Shown one piece after another: positions 1 to 8,471 of a stretch of DNA of 64,000 bases (its first letter is position 1; each line of letters opens with the position of its first letter). Both the position numbers and the translations under genes were made by a program. The notes beneath the pieces are model-generated. The model worked only from the letters and a program-made list of their open reading frames with translations, made no database searches and was not told where the DNA came from. Source of the stretch: Streptomyces xiamenensis (GTDB lineage Bacteria; Actinomycetota; Actinomycetes; Streptomycetales; Streptomycetaceae); contig NZ_CP009922.3 in assembly GCF_000993785.3 (NCBI RefSeq), positions 3,534,001 to 3,598,000 on the forward strand. The letters run 5' to 3'.

Positions 1-1
1 G

Positions 2-1285
2 CAGCAGGCCACGCCGCCGATGCCCAGCACCCCGCCGGCCGGTCCGGACGAGGCGGCCACCCAGATGATCCCGCCGATCACCGGGGGCACCTCCCGGCCG
101 GAGGCTGGGGGAGACTACCACCCGGCCACCCAGCTCGTGCCGCAGATCACCGGGGACACCCCGCCGCCCCCGCAGCACCACGAGGCGGCCACCCAGCTCA
201 TCCAGCCGATCACCGACGCGGACCCGCACGGCGCCGCCACCCAGCTCATACCCCCGGTGGTGGCCGACACCTCGACGGCCAAGCTGCGTCAGCTGCCCGC
301 GCCGGGCGGCGCGGTGGACTCGGAGGGCGCCACCCAGCTCATCCCGCCGATCAAGGACGTGGAGTCCACGACCCGGCTGCGCGCGGTGACCAGGCCCGCC
401 GGAGGGGGCGGGCGGCACGGCCGCCCGGCCGGCCACGCGGCCCCGCCGGCCGGACCGGCGTCCTCCTCCGGCATCGAGGCCACCCAGATGATGCCGCCGA
501 TCACCGACGCCGGCCCTCCGCCGGCCCCGCACGGCAGAAGGGCGGCGCCCGCGGGACCGGCGGGGCCTCCCCACGGAGGCCGGGCCGCCGCGCGGCGGGC
601 CGCCGGACCGGCACCCTCGGCACGCAACTCTCCCGCCCTGCTGATCGCGGCCGTGGTCATCGGCTGCGCGATCGTGGGCCTGGCCGCCGGCGCGCTGCTC
701 GGCGGCGGTGAGGGCTCCGGGGACGACGGCCCCGGCAGCACGGAGCAGGACGGCATCCTCAACGGCGGCCCCGAGGCCGAGGGCACCCGTGAGGACGGCG
801 CCGGGGCGCCCGAGGACGAGCACGCGCTGGCCCAGGCCCAGGCGCAGGCGCTGTCCGACCTCCTGGAGGACAGCAGCGGAAGCCGCGAGTCGGTCATCGC
901 CGCCGTGGACCACATCAAGACGTGCGACCGGCTCGGCGAGGCGGCCGAGGACCTGCGGGCCGCGGGCGAGGAGCGCAACGGCCTGGTCACCCGGCTCGAC
1001 GAACTGGCGCTCGACCGGCTGCCCGACCACCAGTCGCTCTCGGACGCGCTGCGCGAGGCGTGGCAGGCGTCCGCCGCCGCCGACTATTCGTACGCCGCGT
1101 GGGCCGAGGAGCTGAAGGACAACCGCAAGGCGTGCCGGGGCGGGTCGCCGCGGCACACCGACAACGCCTCGCAGGCCGAGCAGTCCAGCGGCCAGGCCAC
1201 CTCCGCCAAGGAGCGGGCGGCCACGCTGTGGAACCCCGTGGCCGGCCAGTACGGGCTGCCCACCCGGGACGCGAGCCAGCTCTGA
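2..1285 (+). CDS. Membrane protein with ATQxIPPI repeats (5' end outside window)
   Basis: The reading frame is open to the window edge. An ATG at 20 exists but has no ribosome site, so the gene probably begins upstream. Counting from that ATG, six copies of an ATQ(L/M)(I/V/M)xP(I/V)-like motif lie near residues 13, 36, 57, 73, 104 and 154, in a Pro/Gly/Ala-rich stretch. One membrane segment follows (about 206-228), then an acidic linker and a mostly helical outer domain of about 170 residues. The orientation is inferred as repeats inside, C-terminal domain outside. Thr followed by a hydrophobic residue at +3 resembles an FHA-binding phospho-threonine site, which is only a suggestion. I do not recognise the family and assign no function. 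Confidence 0.7.
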   Translation, partial: QQATPPMPSTPPAGPDEAATQMIPPITGGTSRPEAGGDYHPATQLVPQITGDTPPPPQHHEAATQLIQPITDADPHGAATQLIPPVVADTSTAKLRQLPAPGGAVDSEGATQLIPPIKDVESTTRLRAVTRPAGGGGRHGRPAGHAAPPAGPASSSGIEATQMMPPITDAGPPPAPHGRRAAPAGPAGPPHGGRAAARRAAGPAPSARNSPALLIAAVVIGCAIVGLAAGALLGGGEGSGDDGPGSTEQDGILNGGPEAEGTREDGAGAPEDEHALAQAQAQALSDLLEDSSGSRESVIAAVDHIKTCDRLGEAAEDLRAAGEERNGLVTRLDELALDRLPDHQSLSDALREAWQASAAADYSYAAWAEELKDNRKACRGGSPRHTDNASQAEQSSGQATSAKERAATLWNPVAGQYGLPTRDASQL

Positions 1286-1428
1286 CCCGGTCGGCGGGAG
1301 CGGGCGCGAGCCGCCGGGGGAGCGGGAGCCGTACGGTCCCCCGGACCGCACGCCGAGCCCACAAACATACGATCTCTCCTGTGTCAGATTCGGAAACCCC
1401 TTCCCGTCGCCCCCGTCGTTCCCCCACC

Positions 1429-1875
1429 ATGGGCGGCATGCCGCTCAACGACATGCCCTGGTGGCGTTGGCGCGCCAATGTGCGCTCGGCGCTGCATATG
1501 CTCTCGGACCCCGCCTTCCACCAGGAGTGCTGGCTGCCCGGCCTCCCCGGCTACGGCGACGTCACCGACGCCGTCTACCGGCTGGTCGAGGACACCTGGC
1601 TGGACAACTGGTCGGCGGAGAAGTACATCGGCACCGTCTTCCGGGACACCCAGGAGGCCGCGCTGGTGGATGTGGCGGTGCTGCGCGTGCTGCGCATCAT
1701 GCACCAGGTCGGCGCCGACGCCCCGGTGGCGGCGTACCTCCAGCACCACGGCTGGCCGGAGGCGGTACGGGCGGCCCGCGAGGCGCACGTGCGGCTGGCC
1801 ACGGCGGACGGCGACAACCCGGACGTGCGGCCGACATCCCTGGACGAGCTGACGGCGACGGTGGCCGCCGTCTGA
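1429..1875 (+). CDS. Conserved actinobacterial protein, SCO4402-like
   Basis: A soluble 148-residue protein without signal peptide or membrane segment. It is rich in Trp near the start (MPWWRWRANVRSALHML) and contains the stretch DTWLDNWSAEKYIGT. It resembles the SCO4402-type proteins of Streptomyces as I remember them; their function is unknown. The start is uncertain: ATG at 1429 is chosen, but ATG 1438 and GTG 1381 are in frame and none has a clear Shine-Dalgarno sequence. It lies about 90 bp before purU in the same direction and may be co-transcribed with it. Confidence 0.75.
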   Translation: MGGMPLNDMPWWRWRANVRSALHMLSDPAFHQECWLPGLPGYGDVTDAVYRLVEDTWLDNWSAEKYIGTVFRDTQEAALVDVAVLRVLRIMHQVGADAPVAAYLQHHGWPEAVRAAREAHVRLATADGDNPDVRPTSLDELTATVAAV

Positions 1876-1967
1876 CCCGGAGGCCGCAGTGGCCCGCGCC
1901 GGCCCGGCCCGACCGCCGTCCGGACACGGTCGGGCCGCCGCCCCGGAATGTGCCACGCTTGGGCAGT

Positions 1968-2846
1968 ATGAATGCCGCTGCTGCCGCCGCCGCCCCCGAT
2001 GAGTATGTGCTGACGCTCTCCTGCCCGGACAAACCGGGCATCGTGCACGCCGTGTCCAGCTATCTCTTCATGACCGGCTGCAACATCGAGGACAGCCAGC
2101 AGTTCGGCGACCGCGACACCGGCCTGTTCTTCATGCGGGTGCACTTCACCGCCGAGAGCGCCGCCTCCACCCCGGAGAAGCTGCGCGCCTCCTTCGCCGC
2201 CATCGGCGACTCGTTCCAGATGGACTGGCAGCTGCACCGCGCCGACCAGCGGACGCGCATCGTCCTGATGGTCAGCAAGTTCGGCCACTGCCTCAACGAC
2301 CTGCTCTTCCGCACCCGCATCGGCGCCCTGCCGGTCGAGATCGCCGCCGTGATCTCCAACCACACCGACTTCGCCGAACTCGCCGCCTCCTACGGCGTCC
2401 CCTTCCACCACATCCCGGTCACCGCCGACACCAAGGCCGAGGCCGAGGCGCGGGTGCTGCGGATCGTCGAGGAGGAGGGCGTCGAGCTGGTCGTCCTCGC
2501 CCGCTACATGCAGGTCATCTCGGACGACCTGTGCAAGAAGCTGGAGGGGCGGATCATCAACATCCACCACTCCTTCCTGCCGAGCTTCAAGGGCGCCAAG
2601 CCCTACCACCAGGCGCACGCCCGGGGCGTGAAGCTCATCGGCGCCACCGCCCACTACGTCACCGCCGAACTGGACGAGGGCCCCATCATCGAGCAGGAGG
2701 TCGCCCGGGTGGGCCACGGCGTCACCCCGCAGCAACTGGTCGCCATCGGCCGCGACGTGGAGTGCCAGGCCCTGGCCCGCGCCGTCCAGTGGCACAGCGA
2801 GCGCCGCGTCCTGCTCAACGGCACCCGCACCGTCGTCTTCGACTGA
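1968..2846 (+). CDS. purU: Formyltetrahydrofolate deformylase PurU
   Basis: A 292-residue enzyme that hydrolyses 10-formyltetrahydrofolate to tetrahydrofolate and formate, balancing one-carbon pools for purine synthesis. An N-terminal ACT domain (about residues 10-90, LSCPDKPGIVHAVSSYL) is followed by a formyltransferase-like catalytic domain. That domain has the expected SNHTDF and HHSFLPSFKGAKPYHQA segments with the catalytic Asn/His region, and HYVTAELDEGPIIEQ near the end. Length and motifs match the family throughout. The nearest regulatory sign is only its position behind the SCO4402-like gene. Confidence 0.95.
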   Translation: MNAAAAAAAPDEYVLTLSCPDKPGIVHAVSSYLFMTGCNIEDSQQFGDRDTGLFFMRVHFTAESAASTPEKLRASFAAIGDSFQMDWQLHRADQRTRIVLMVSKFGHCLNDLLFRTRIGALPVEIAAVISNHTDFAELAASYGVPFHHIPVTADTKAEAEARVLRIVEEEGVELVVLARYMQVISDDLCKKLEGRIINIHHSFLPSFKGAKPYHQAHARGVKLIGATAHYVTAELDEGPIIEQEVARVGHGVTPQQLVAIGRDVECQALARAVQWHSERRVLLNGTRTVVFD

Positions 2847-2879
2847 CCGCCGGGGCCAGGGCCCGGACCCGGACCCGGC

Positions 2880-4314
2880 CTACAACCGAGAGAGGGCGGT
2901 CAGCGCGTTCAGCACATCCGTGATCGCCGCCTGATCGCCCTCCCCGCCCGCCGCGGCCTCGGCCGGCGACAGCCGCCCGCCGCCAGCTGGCAGAACTCCA
3001 CATCCTCCAGCGCGACCTGCGCCACCGCGTCCCGCGCCGCCACCCGCGTCACGGCGGCGGTCGGCGAGTCCAGCGGAATCCAGTAGTCGCCGCCGCCCGC
3101 GCCCTCGATCTCCAGATGGACGGTACGGCCCGGACTCCCCGCCGTCGTCAGCCGCGCCCGCGTGGTGGCGAGCCCGGCCCGGCGCCGCCCGGCGATCGAC
3201 CCCGGAAGCCGCCGCGCCGTGAGATCCACCAGCAGCCGCAGATGCGACCCCAGCGGCGGCTCGTACGGGTAGTCCACCGCCCGCGCGATGTCACCGGCGT
3301 GCGTCCAGCACGCGAACGCCCGGTTCAGATACGCGTCCGACAGCGGGATCTGCGGCTCGGTGGCCGCCCCGAGCCCCGGGAAGAGACCCGGATCGCACGC
3401 CGTCGCCGGCAGCATCCGCTCCCCGGTGCGCCCGCCCTGCCGCGCGGCTGTCCGTACCAGCTCACGGCTCTGCTCCCGCCACCGCGTCCAGGCCCGGGCC
3501 GCCGCGAGCCGCTCCGGCTCCGCCGCCGTCCCGCCGGCGGTGGCGGCCACCAGCCGCCACGTCGCCTCGGTCCGCTCCAGCGGATCGCCCGGCGCGCCCT
3601 CGCCCAGCGGATCGGGCAGCCCCACGGCCCGGGCCAGCAGACCGTCCATGGCCACCAGGTGATCGAGCACCTGCGCGATCGTCAGCGACCGGCGCGCCCG
3701 TTCATCCCCGCGAACCACTGCACCCGCACCGGGATGTCCCATTCATTCGCGTTGATGTCGTGCAGCAGGGCGTCCAGTCGCGCCGCCTCGGCGTCGTACG
3801 GGGCAGCCCACCCCGGCACCGGCAGCACCGGCGGGCGGCGCGCCAGCGCGCTCTCCAGCACCCGGGGCCGCAGCTGCGGATCCAGATCGAGACTGCGCGG
3901 CGGCTCCAGCAGCGTCACCGCGTCCCGCAGCCGCAGCGCCTCCTCGGCGCACCGGGCGCACTCGTTGAGATGCGCCTCCACACATGCCGTCTCCGCCGGG
4001 GAGCAGGCGTCCAGCGCCCACACCCCCAGCAGCGACATCAGCTCCTGATGCGTCAGCCGCCCGTCTCCTTCCGGACCCGGTGCTGCTACGGGGTTGGGGG
4101 TGCGCGGCCCGGTGCGCTGCCGCGGTGCGGTGCTCCGCCGTGCCGGGTTCACCGGGGCGGGGCCCACCCCGGGGCCGCCACCGCCGCCGCTGCCGCCGCC
4201 CGCGCCGGGCCCGCCGCGCGGCGTGGGCACCCGGGGCGCCCCGGTGGACCCGGCGCCGCCGCCGGCCGGCTCCTGATCACCGGGCTCCCGGCCACCGGGC
4301 CGTGCGGCCGTCAT
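2880..4314 (-). pseudogene. Frameshifted zf-HC2 / maleylpyruvate isomerase-like protein (putative anti-sigma factor)
   Basis: The sequence splits one protein over three frames. Frame 1 (4314 to 3682) encodes a Gly/Pro-rich start, then a zinc-finger anti-sigma motif with H-x3-C-x2-C (HLNECARC), ending WFAGMNGRAGR-stop. Frame 2 takes over near 3690-3700 and encodes the helical maleylpyruvate-isomerase N-terminal-type domain (DERARRSLTIAQVLDHLVAM). Near 2982 the homologous tail changes frame again (LSPAEAAAGGEGDQ...ALTALSRL) and ends with TAG at 2880-2882. Intact relatives are single proteins near sigma-factor genes. Its ATG overlaps the stop of the upstream sigma gene (ATGA), so the two are coupled. 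It may be a real pseudogene or two sequencing indels; if expressed as read, the products would be a 210-residue and a 277-residue fragment. Confidence 0.7.
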
Positions 4315-4865
4315 CCGCGGTGCTCCCGTCGTACGTCGTCGGCGCCGCCATCCGGATAGGTAGCGGCTGAGGACAGCAACTGCAACCCCAGCCGCAGCCT
4401 GCGCCGCGCCTCGGCGTCGGAGATGCCCAGCTCCCTCGCCACCTCGCGGTAGTCGGTGCGCCCGCCCCTGGCCAGTTCCAGCGCCTCGCGCAGCGGCGCG
4501 GGCATGGCCGTCACGATGTAGTCGGCCCGGGCGAGGGTGGAGGCGGTACGGATCCGCTCGGCCGAACCGGCGCCCGTGCCCTCCCGGCGGCGCAGCCGCG
4601 CCACCGCCAGCCGGTGCGCCTCGTCGGCGATCCAGGAGCGCATCGGCCCCTGCTCGGGGTCGAAGCTGTCGGGGGTCGCCCAGATCCGGCCGAAGACCTC
4701 GCGGGTCACCCGGGCCGTGGCGTCCTCGTCGCTCAGCACGCGCTGGGCGATGCCGTACGCCAGGGAGGCGAAGCGGTCATACAGTTCGGCCAGGGCCGCG
4801 GCCTCGCCGCGCTCCAGCCGCCGGCGCATGGCGCGATCCCACTCCGGCGGTGTCTCATGTGCCAT
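4311..4865 (-). CDS. ECF-like RNA polymerase sigma factor
   Basis: A 184-residue sigma-70-type factor. Region 2 is visible as AALAELYDRFASLAYGIAQR with a degenerate DEDATARVTREVFGRIW segment, and region 4 as an HTH (YREVARELGISDAEARRRL). The start is ATG 4865; a longer reading would need a TTG. The stop overlaps the ATG of the following zinc-finger gene by four bases, which is the usual arrangement for a sigma factor and its cognate anti-sigma factor. Because that partner is frameshifted here, the sigma factor may be unrestrained. Its promoter targets cannot be inferred from the window. Confidence 0.85.
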   Translation of the reverse strand: MAHETPPEWDRAMRRRLERGEAAALAELYDRFASLAYGIAQRVLSDEDATARVTREVFGRIWATPDSFDPEQGPMRSWIADEAHRLAVARLRRREGTGAGSAERIRTASTLARADYIVTAMPAPLREALELARGGRTDYREVARELGISDAEARRRLRLGLQLLSSAATYPDGGADDVRREHRG

Positions 4866-5176
4866 CCCTGCCCCCAAGCGTTCTCACACTCGGCACAACC
4901 TCCGACCCCGTGCGTACGTCAAATGTAGTGCGAGGAACTGTTCCCGCGCGCCCCCGAACGGCAGTATGCGCCCGCTCTTTCCAGGAGGAGGGCGTTCGCG
5001 CCGGATCCGGTCCGGGTCGGATGGCCGGATGACCGGGGGCGGACGGGCGACGCAGCACCGGGACGCTTGAGACGCCGGAAAGTGGGCAGGGGCGCTGGGG
5101 AGACGCCGATGTGGGTGTCAAGGGAAGATCGAGGGAAGACCGAAGAACCGAAAAACCGAGGGAAGAGGCCGCAGGC

Positions 5177-5542
5177 GTGACGTTGACGGTGGATGCGGAG
5201 TCGCGGGGCGAGTGGGCCGTACTGCGGGTCGCGGGCGAACTCGACCTGGTGACCTCACCCGTGGTGCGCCAGCACGTCCACGACGCGGTCGCCGACGGGC
5301 GCCGCAGTGTGGTGCTCGATCTGTCGCAGGTGCTGTTCTGCGACTCCTCGGGGGTGGGGGTGCTGGTCGCCTCGCGGCGGCTGATGCGCTCGTGCGCCGG
5401 GCAGCTGCGGCTGATCCTGCCGCACCGGGGCGCGGAGGACGGCTCGCACGTCAACCGGGTGCTGGCCGCGCTCGGGGTGCGGCGGTTGTTCGACTGCTAC
5501 CCCGACCTGGAGTCGGCGACCGCCGAGCCGCTGCCCGCCTGA
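5177..5542 (+). CDS. STAS-domain anti-sigma factor antagonist
   Basis: A 121-residue protein of the SpoIIAA/RsbV/BldG type. The fold runs from a beta-strand start (VTLTVDAES) through GELDLVTSPVV to VLDLSQVLFCDSSGVGVLV, where the Ser of DSSG is the site normally phosphorylated by an RsbW-like kinase. GTG 5177 gives the length typical of the family; an in-frame GTG at 5111, better placed behind GGGGAG, would add 22 charged residues. The RsbW-like gene 210 bp downstream in the same direction is the likely partner. Confidence 0.88.
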   Translation: MTLTVDAESRGEWAVLRVAGELDLVTSPVVRQHVHDAVADGRRSVVLDLSQVLFCDSSGVGVLVASRRLMRSCAGQLRLILPHRGAEDGSHVNRVLAALGVRRLFDCYPDLESATAEPLPA

Positions 5543-5751
5543 GCGGGGATTCCGCGCTGTTCCGGTCCGTTCCGCTCTGTTGTGTGCGGCCATGTGCGGA
5601 CCGGTGTGCGATAAAAACGCCCGGATCTCGTACAGAAGCAGTACCCCGTACTCCTTTGCGTCGGAATAAGCGGGAAGTGCTTGTTGCCCGACTCGCCCTC
5701 AACCATGCTGTGCTGCACCGAGTTTGTCCGCCGGTGGGAATGGTGTGAACG

Positions 5752-6165
5752 GTGCAGGTACAGGAGCAGGTGCTACGGACCCAGCTGGAGGTCGGCCCCC
5801 AGCCGTCGGAGGTGCGGCGCGCGCGGCAGTGGCTGCGGGAGCGGCTGGCCCGCACCGGCATGGCCGGGGAGCAGATCGACACGCTCACGCTGCTGGTCTC
5901 CGAGCTGGTGACCAACGCCGTGGTGCACACGGGCCGCCCGGCCGTGCTGCGGCTGGTGGTGCGCGAGGGGCCCTGCTGTCATCCGGTACGTCTTGAGGTG
6001 GCCGACCGCAGCGCCCTGGCGCCCCGGCCGCGCAGCGCCGCCCAGGAGGACACCTGCGGGCGCGGCCTGGAACTGGTGGACCTGCTGGCCGACCGCTGGG
6101 GCTGGCAGCAGGAGCCGGCCGGCAAGCGGGTGTGGTGCGAGGTGGACTGCCCGAGCGGGCTGTGA
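5752..6165 (+). CDS. RsbW-like ATP-binding anti-sigma regulatory protein
   Basis: A 137-residue HATPase_c_2 (GHKL) protein. The N box is SELVTNAVVH, the G1 box is EVADRS, and the G2-like turn is GRGLELVDLLADRWG. Proteins of this family phosphorylate a STAS antagonist and/or sequester a sigma factor. The STAS protein upstream is the obvious candidate partner, and no sigma factor lies directly beside it. GTG start at 5752, with no strong ribosome site. It is separated from the next gene by an array of 15-bp repeats. Confidence 0.85.
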   Translation: MQVQEQVLRTQLEVGPQPSEVRRARQWLRERLARTGMAGEQIDTLTLLVSELVTNAVVHTGRPAVLRLVVREGPCCHPVRLEVADRSALAPRPRSAAQEDTCGRGLELVDLLADRWGWQQEPAGKRVWCEVDCPSGL

Positions 6166-6172
6166 CCGCCGG

Positions 6173-6232
6173 CCGCACGGCCCTCCACCGCACGGCCCTC
6201 CACCGCACGGCCAACCACCGTACGGCCCCCGC
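6173..6232. repeat. Four 15-bp tandem repeats behind the RsbW-like gene
   Basis: Units begin at 6173, 6188, 6203 and 6218. The first two are identical (CCGCACGGCCCTCCA), the third differs in its last bases and the fourth is more diverged. They lie between two convergent genes and start eight bases after the stop at 6165. They are probably slippage products in non-coding DNA. Confidence 0.8.
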
Positions 6233-6335
6233 CGCGCCGCCGAACGAATCCGGCCAGCTGCGGACGCGGCGCGGTGGCCGGAGCCGGCCGGGCGCGGTTG
6301 CCCGTGCGGGCCCGCGCCCCCGTCGCGGCGACGGC

Positions 6336-7505
6336 TCAGGAACGCCGGCCGCGCGCTATCGCGGCGGCTATCCGCGGGGCGTCCCTGGCCAGTTCACGGA
6401 TCATGCCGCTGATGGGATTGGTGAAGCCGGTGAAGTACAGCCCCGGTGCCGTGGGATGGGTCTCCCTGCCGTGCACCAGGGGCCGCCCGGCCCCGTCCAG
6501 CAGCCCCAGATGCGCCACCAGCGGTTCCAGCCCGCGCCGGTAGCCGGTCGCCGCGATCACCACCTCCGGGGTGATGGCGGTGCCGTCCGCCAGCAGGACC
6601 CGGTTCCCCTCGAAGCCTTCGACGGCACCGGTGATCTCGACCCTGCGCTTCTTCACCGCCCGGACCAGCCCCACGTCCTGCACCGGGATGGCCCCCGCCC
6701 TGGCCCGCGTGTACAGGCCGGTGGACGGGCGGGGCAGCCCGTACGGCGCCAGATCGGGCAGCAGCCGCGCCACCGGGCGCGCCGCACGGTCCACGATCCC
6801 CACCGGCAGCCGCCGGAACAGCACCCCGCTGGCCTGCGCCGGCCAGCCCAGCGTGGAGCGGCGCAGGATGTGCGGCGGGGTGCGCACCGCGAGCCGCACC
6901 CGCGAGGCGCCGCCCTTGCCGGACAGTTCGGCGGCTATCTCGGCGCCGGTGTTGCCGATGCCCACCACCAGGACGTCCTTGCCGGAGTACGGGCCCGGGT
7001 TGCGGTAACGGTGCGCGTGCAGCAGTTCCCCGCCGAACTCCTCGCGGCCCGGCCAGGGCGGTATCCACGGGGTGTGGTTGAAGCCGGTCGCCACGACGAC
7101 GGCCGAGGCACGCAGCTTGCGCCCGCCGTTGGCGTGCAGCACCCACTCGCCGGGGGAGTCCCCGCCGTTCTCCACCCGGGAGACCTCGACGCCCGCCGCC
7201 AGGTCCAGTTGGTGGTGGATGGCGTACCGCTCCAGATAGCGCACGAAGTCGTCGCGGGAGACCCAGCGCCCGGCGGAACGCGGGATGGGCAGCCCCGGCA
7301 GGGAGGACCAGCGCCGGGTGGTGTGCAGATGGAGCCGGTCGTAGTGCCCGCGCCAGGAGGCGCCGACATCACCGGCCTTGTCGACCACGACGGCGCGTAT
7401 GCCGCGCTGTTTGAGCGCCGCGGCGGCGGCGAGCCCGCCGGGACCCGCGCCGATGACATGGACCGGGGGGAGGGACACGGCTGATGCGGACTCGGACGTG
7501 GACAT
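6336..7505 (-). CDS. Flavin-dependent NAD(P)-binding monooxygenase-like protein
   Basis: 389 residues. An FAD-binding Rossmann motif lies near the N-terminus (VIGAGPGGLAAAAALKQRG), followed by WRGHYDRLHLHT, which is typical of YUCCA/FMO-like monooxygenases. A second dinucleotide motif, GIGNTGAEIA, lies mid-protein, and ATGY and FTGFTNPI segments come near the end. The architecture suggests oxygenation of a small molecule with NADPH; the substrate is unknown. ATG 7505 is used because 12 upstream residues in the open frame are not family-like. A TetR gene 105 bp upstream in the same direction could control it. Confidence 0.88.
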   Translation of the reverse strand: MSTSESASAVSLPPVHVIGAGPGGLAAAAALKQRGIRAVVVDKAGDVGASWRGHYDRLHLHTTRRWSSLPGLPIPRSAGRWVSRDDFVRYLERYAIHHQLDLAAGVEVSRVENGGDSPGEWVLHANGGRKLRASAVVVATGFNHTPWIPPWPGREEFGGELLHAHRYRNPGPYSGKDVLVVGIGNTGAEIAAELSGKGGASRVRLAVRTPPHILRRSTLGWPAQASGVLFRRLPVGIVDRAARPVARLLPDLAPYGLPRPSTGLYTRARAGAIPVQDVGLVRAVKKRRVEITGAVEGFEGNRVLLADGTAITPEVVIAATGYRRGLEPLVAHLGLLDGAGRPLVHGRETHPTAPGLYFTGFTNPISGMIRELARDAPRIAAAIARGRRS

Positions 7506-7610
7506 GGCGTTGAGGATACGCAGAACGGCCCGCGGGGACACCGGGTCCGACGGAGACAGGAACCGGCTCGCCGGCGCCCCCGCGCCGTGGAAAAGTCGCC
7601 CTGGCGCCGG

Positions 7611-8258
7611 TCAGGCGGCCGGCTTCTTGCCGGTGACGCCCAGGTGCACCAACTGCGTCAGCGCGGGCTTGAGATCGTTCTGCTTGGCGCCCAGCGACTG
7701 CAGGCTCTTGGGCTGCGCCGAGACCGCCGCGAGCATGGTGACCAGCGAACCGGCCAGCGCCGCCGAGGAGATGGCCGTGCCGCCACGGCCCTTGGCCTGG
7801 AGCGTGTCGATGGACTCGGTCAGCGGCTTCACGATCGCCCCCTGGATCCGGGTCCTGATGCGGACGAAACGGCGGTCGCCCTCCGCCGCCCCCAGGTCGA
7901 TGACGCGCAGGATCGCGTCGTGCCGGCGCCAGAAGGCGAGAAAGCCGTCGACCAGTTCCTCCGCCGTGCGCCGGCCGGCCTTGCCGGTCCACGAGCGGCC
8001 CGCGACCAGTTCGGAGAGTGCCGCGGACTCGCGGAGCGTCACCTCCGCGATCTCCAGCACGGCCGCCTCGACGTCCGGAAAGTACTGGTAGAAGGTCGCC
8101 GGTGAGGTGCCCGCCTTGCGGGCCACGTCGATCACCTTGACATCGCGGTACGGCGAGCTGGCGAGCATCTTGCCCAGGCAGTCCAGCAGTTTCTGCCGAG
8201 TGGCCTGCCCGCGGCGGCCCGCGACCCGGCCGTCCACAGTCGTTACATGTCCTGTCAT
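7611..8258 (-). CDS. TetR family transcriptional regulator
   Basis: 215 residues. The N-terminal helix-turn-helix spans about residues 15-65 (RQKLLDCLGKML...VIDVARKAGTSPATFYQYFPD), as in TetR proteins. The C-terminal half is an all-helical ligand domain that ends in a basic GKKPAA tail. It is read away from afsK, with about 210 bp between them, and toward the monooxygenase gene. In S. coelicolor a TetR gene also lies near afsK. No clean palindromic operator was found in the 8259-8471 gap. Confidence 0.88.
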   Translation of the reverse strand: MTGHVTTVDGRVAGRRGQATRQKLLDCLGKMLASSPYRDVKVIDVARKAGTSPATFYQYFPDVEAAVLEIAEVTLRESAALSELVAGRSWTGKAGRRTAEELVDGFLAFWRRHDAILRVIDLGAAEGDRRFVRIRTRIQGAIVKPLTESIDTLQAKGRGGTAISSAALAGSLVTMLAAVSAQPKSLQSLGAKQNDLKPALTQLVHLGVTGKKPAA

Positions 8259-8471
8259 GCCGTCAGCTTATCGACGTATCCGAACGGCGCGATCCGGCCG
8301 CGTCCGAACGGGTAGCGGGGTGGTAGTGGGGCATACCCGGCCCCGGATTCGCGACTGTCAGTGGCGGAGGGAAGAATCGGTTCGACGGTCCGCCGGTGCC
8401 GTGAGCAATGAGATGCTGCTCGGGGGGCGGCATGAACGAACGAGCGTCCTGACGGGGAGGTGTCCAGCACG

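Noticed and set aside
5543..5751. Possible small gene between the STAS and RsbW-like genes
   Set aside because: Frames are short and end at scattered stops; the region has more AT and looks like a promoter or spacer.
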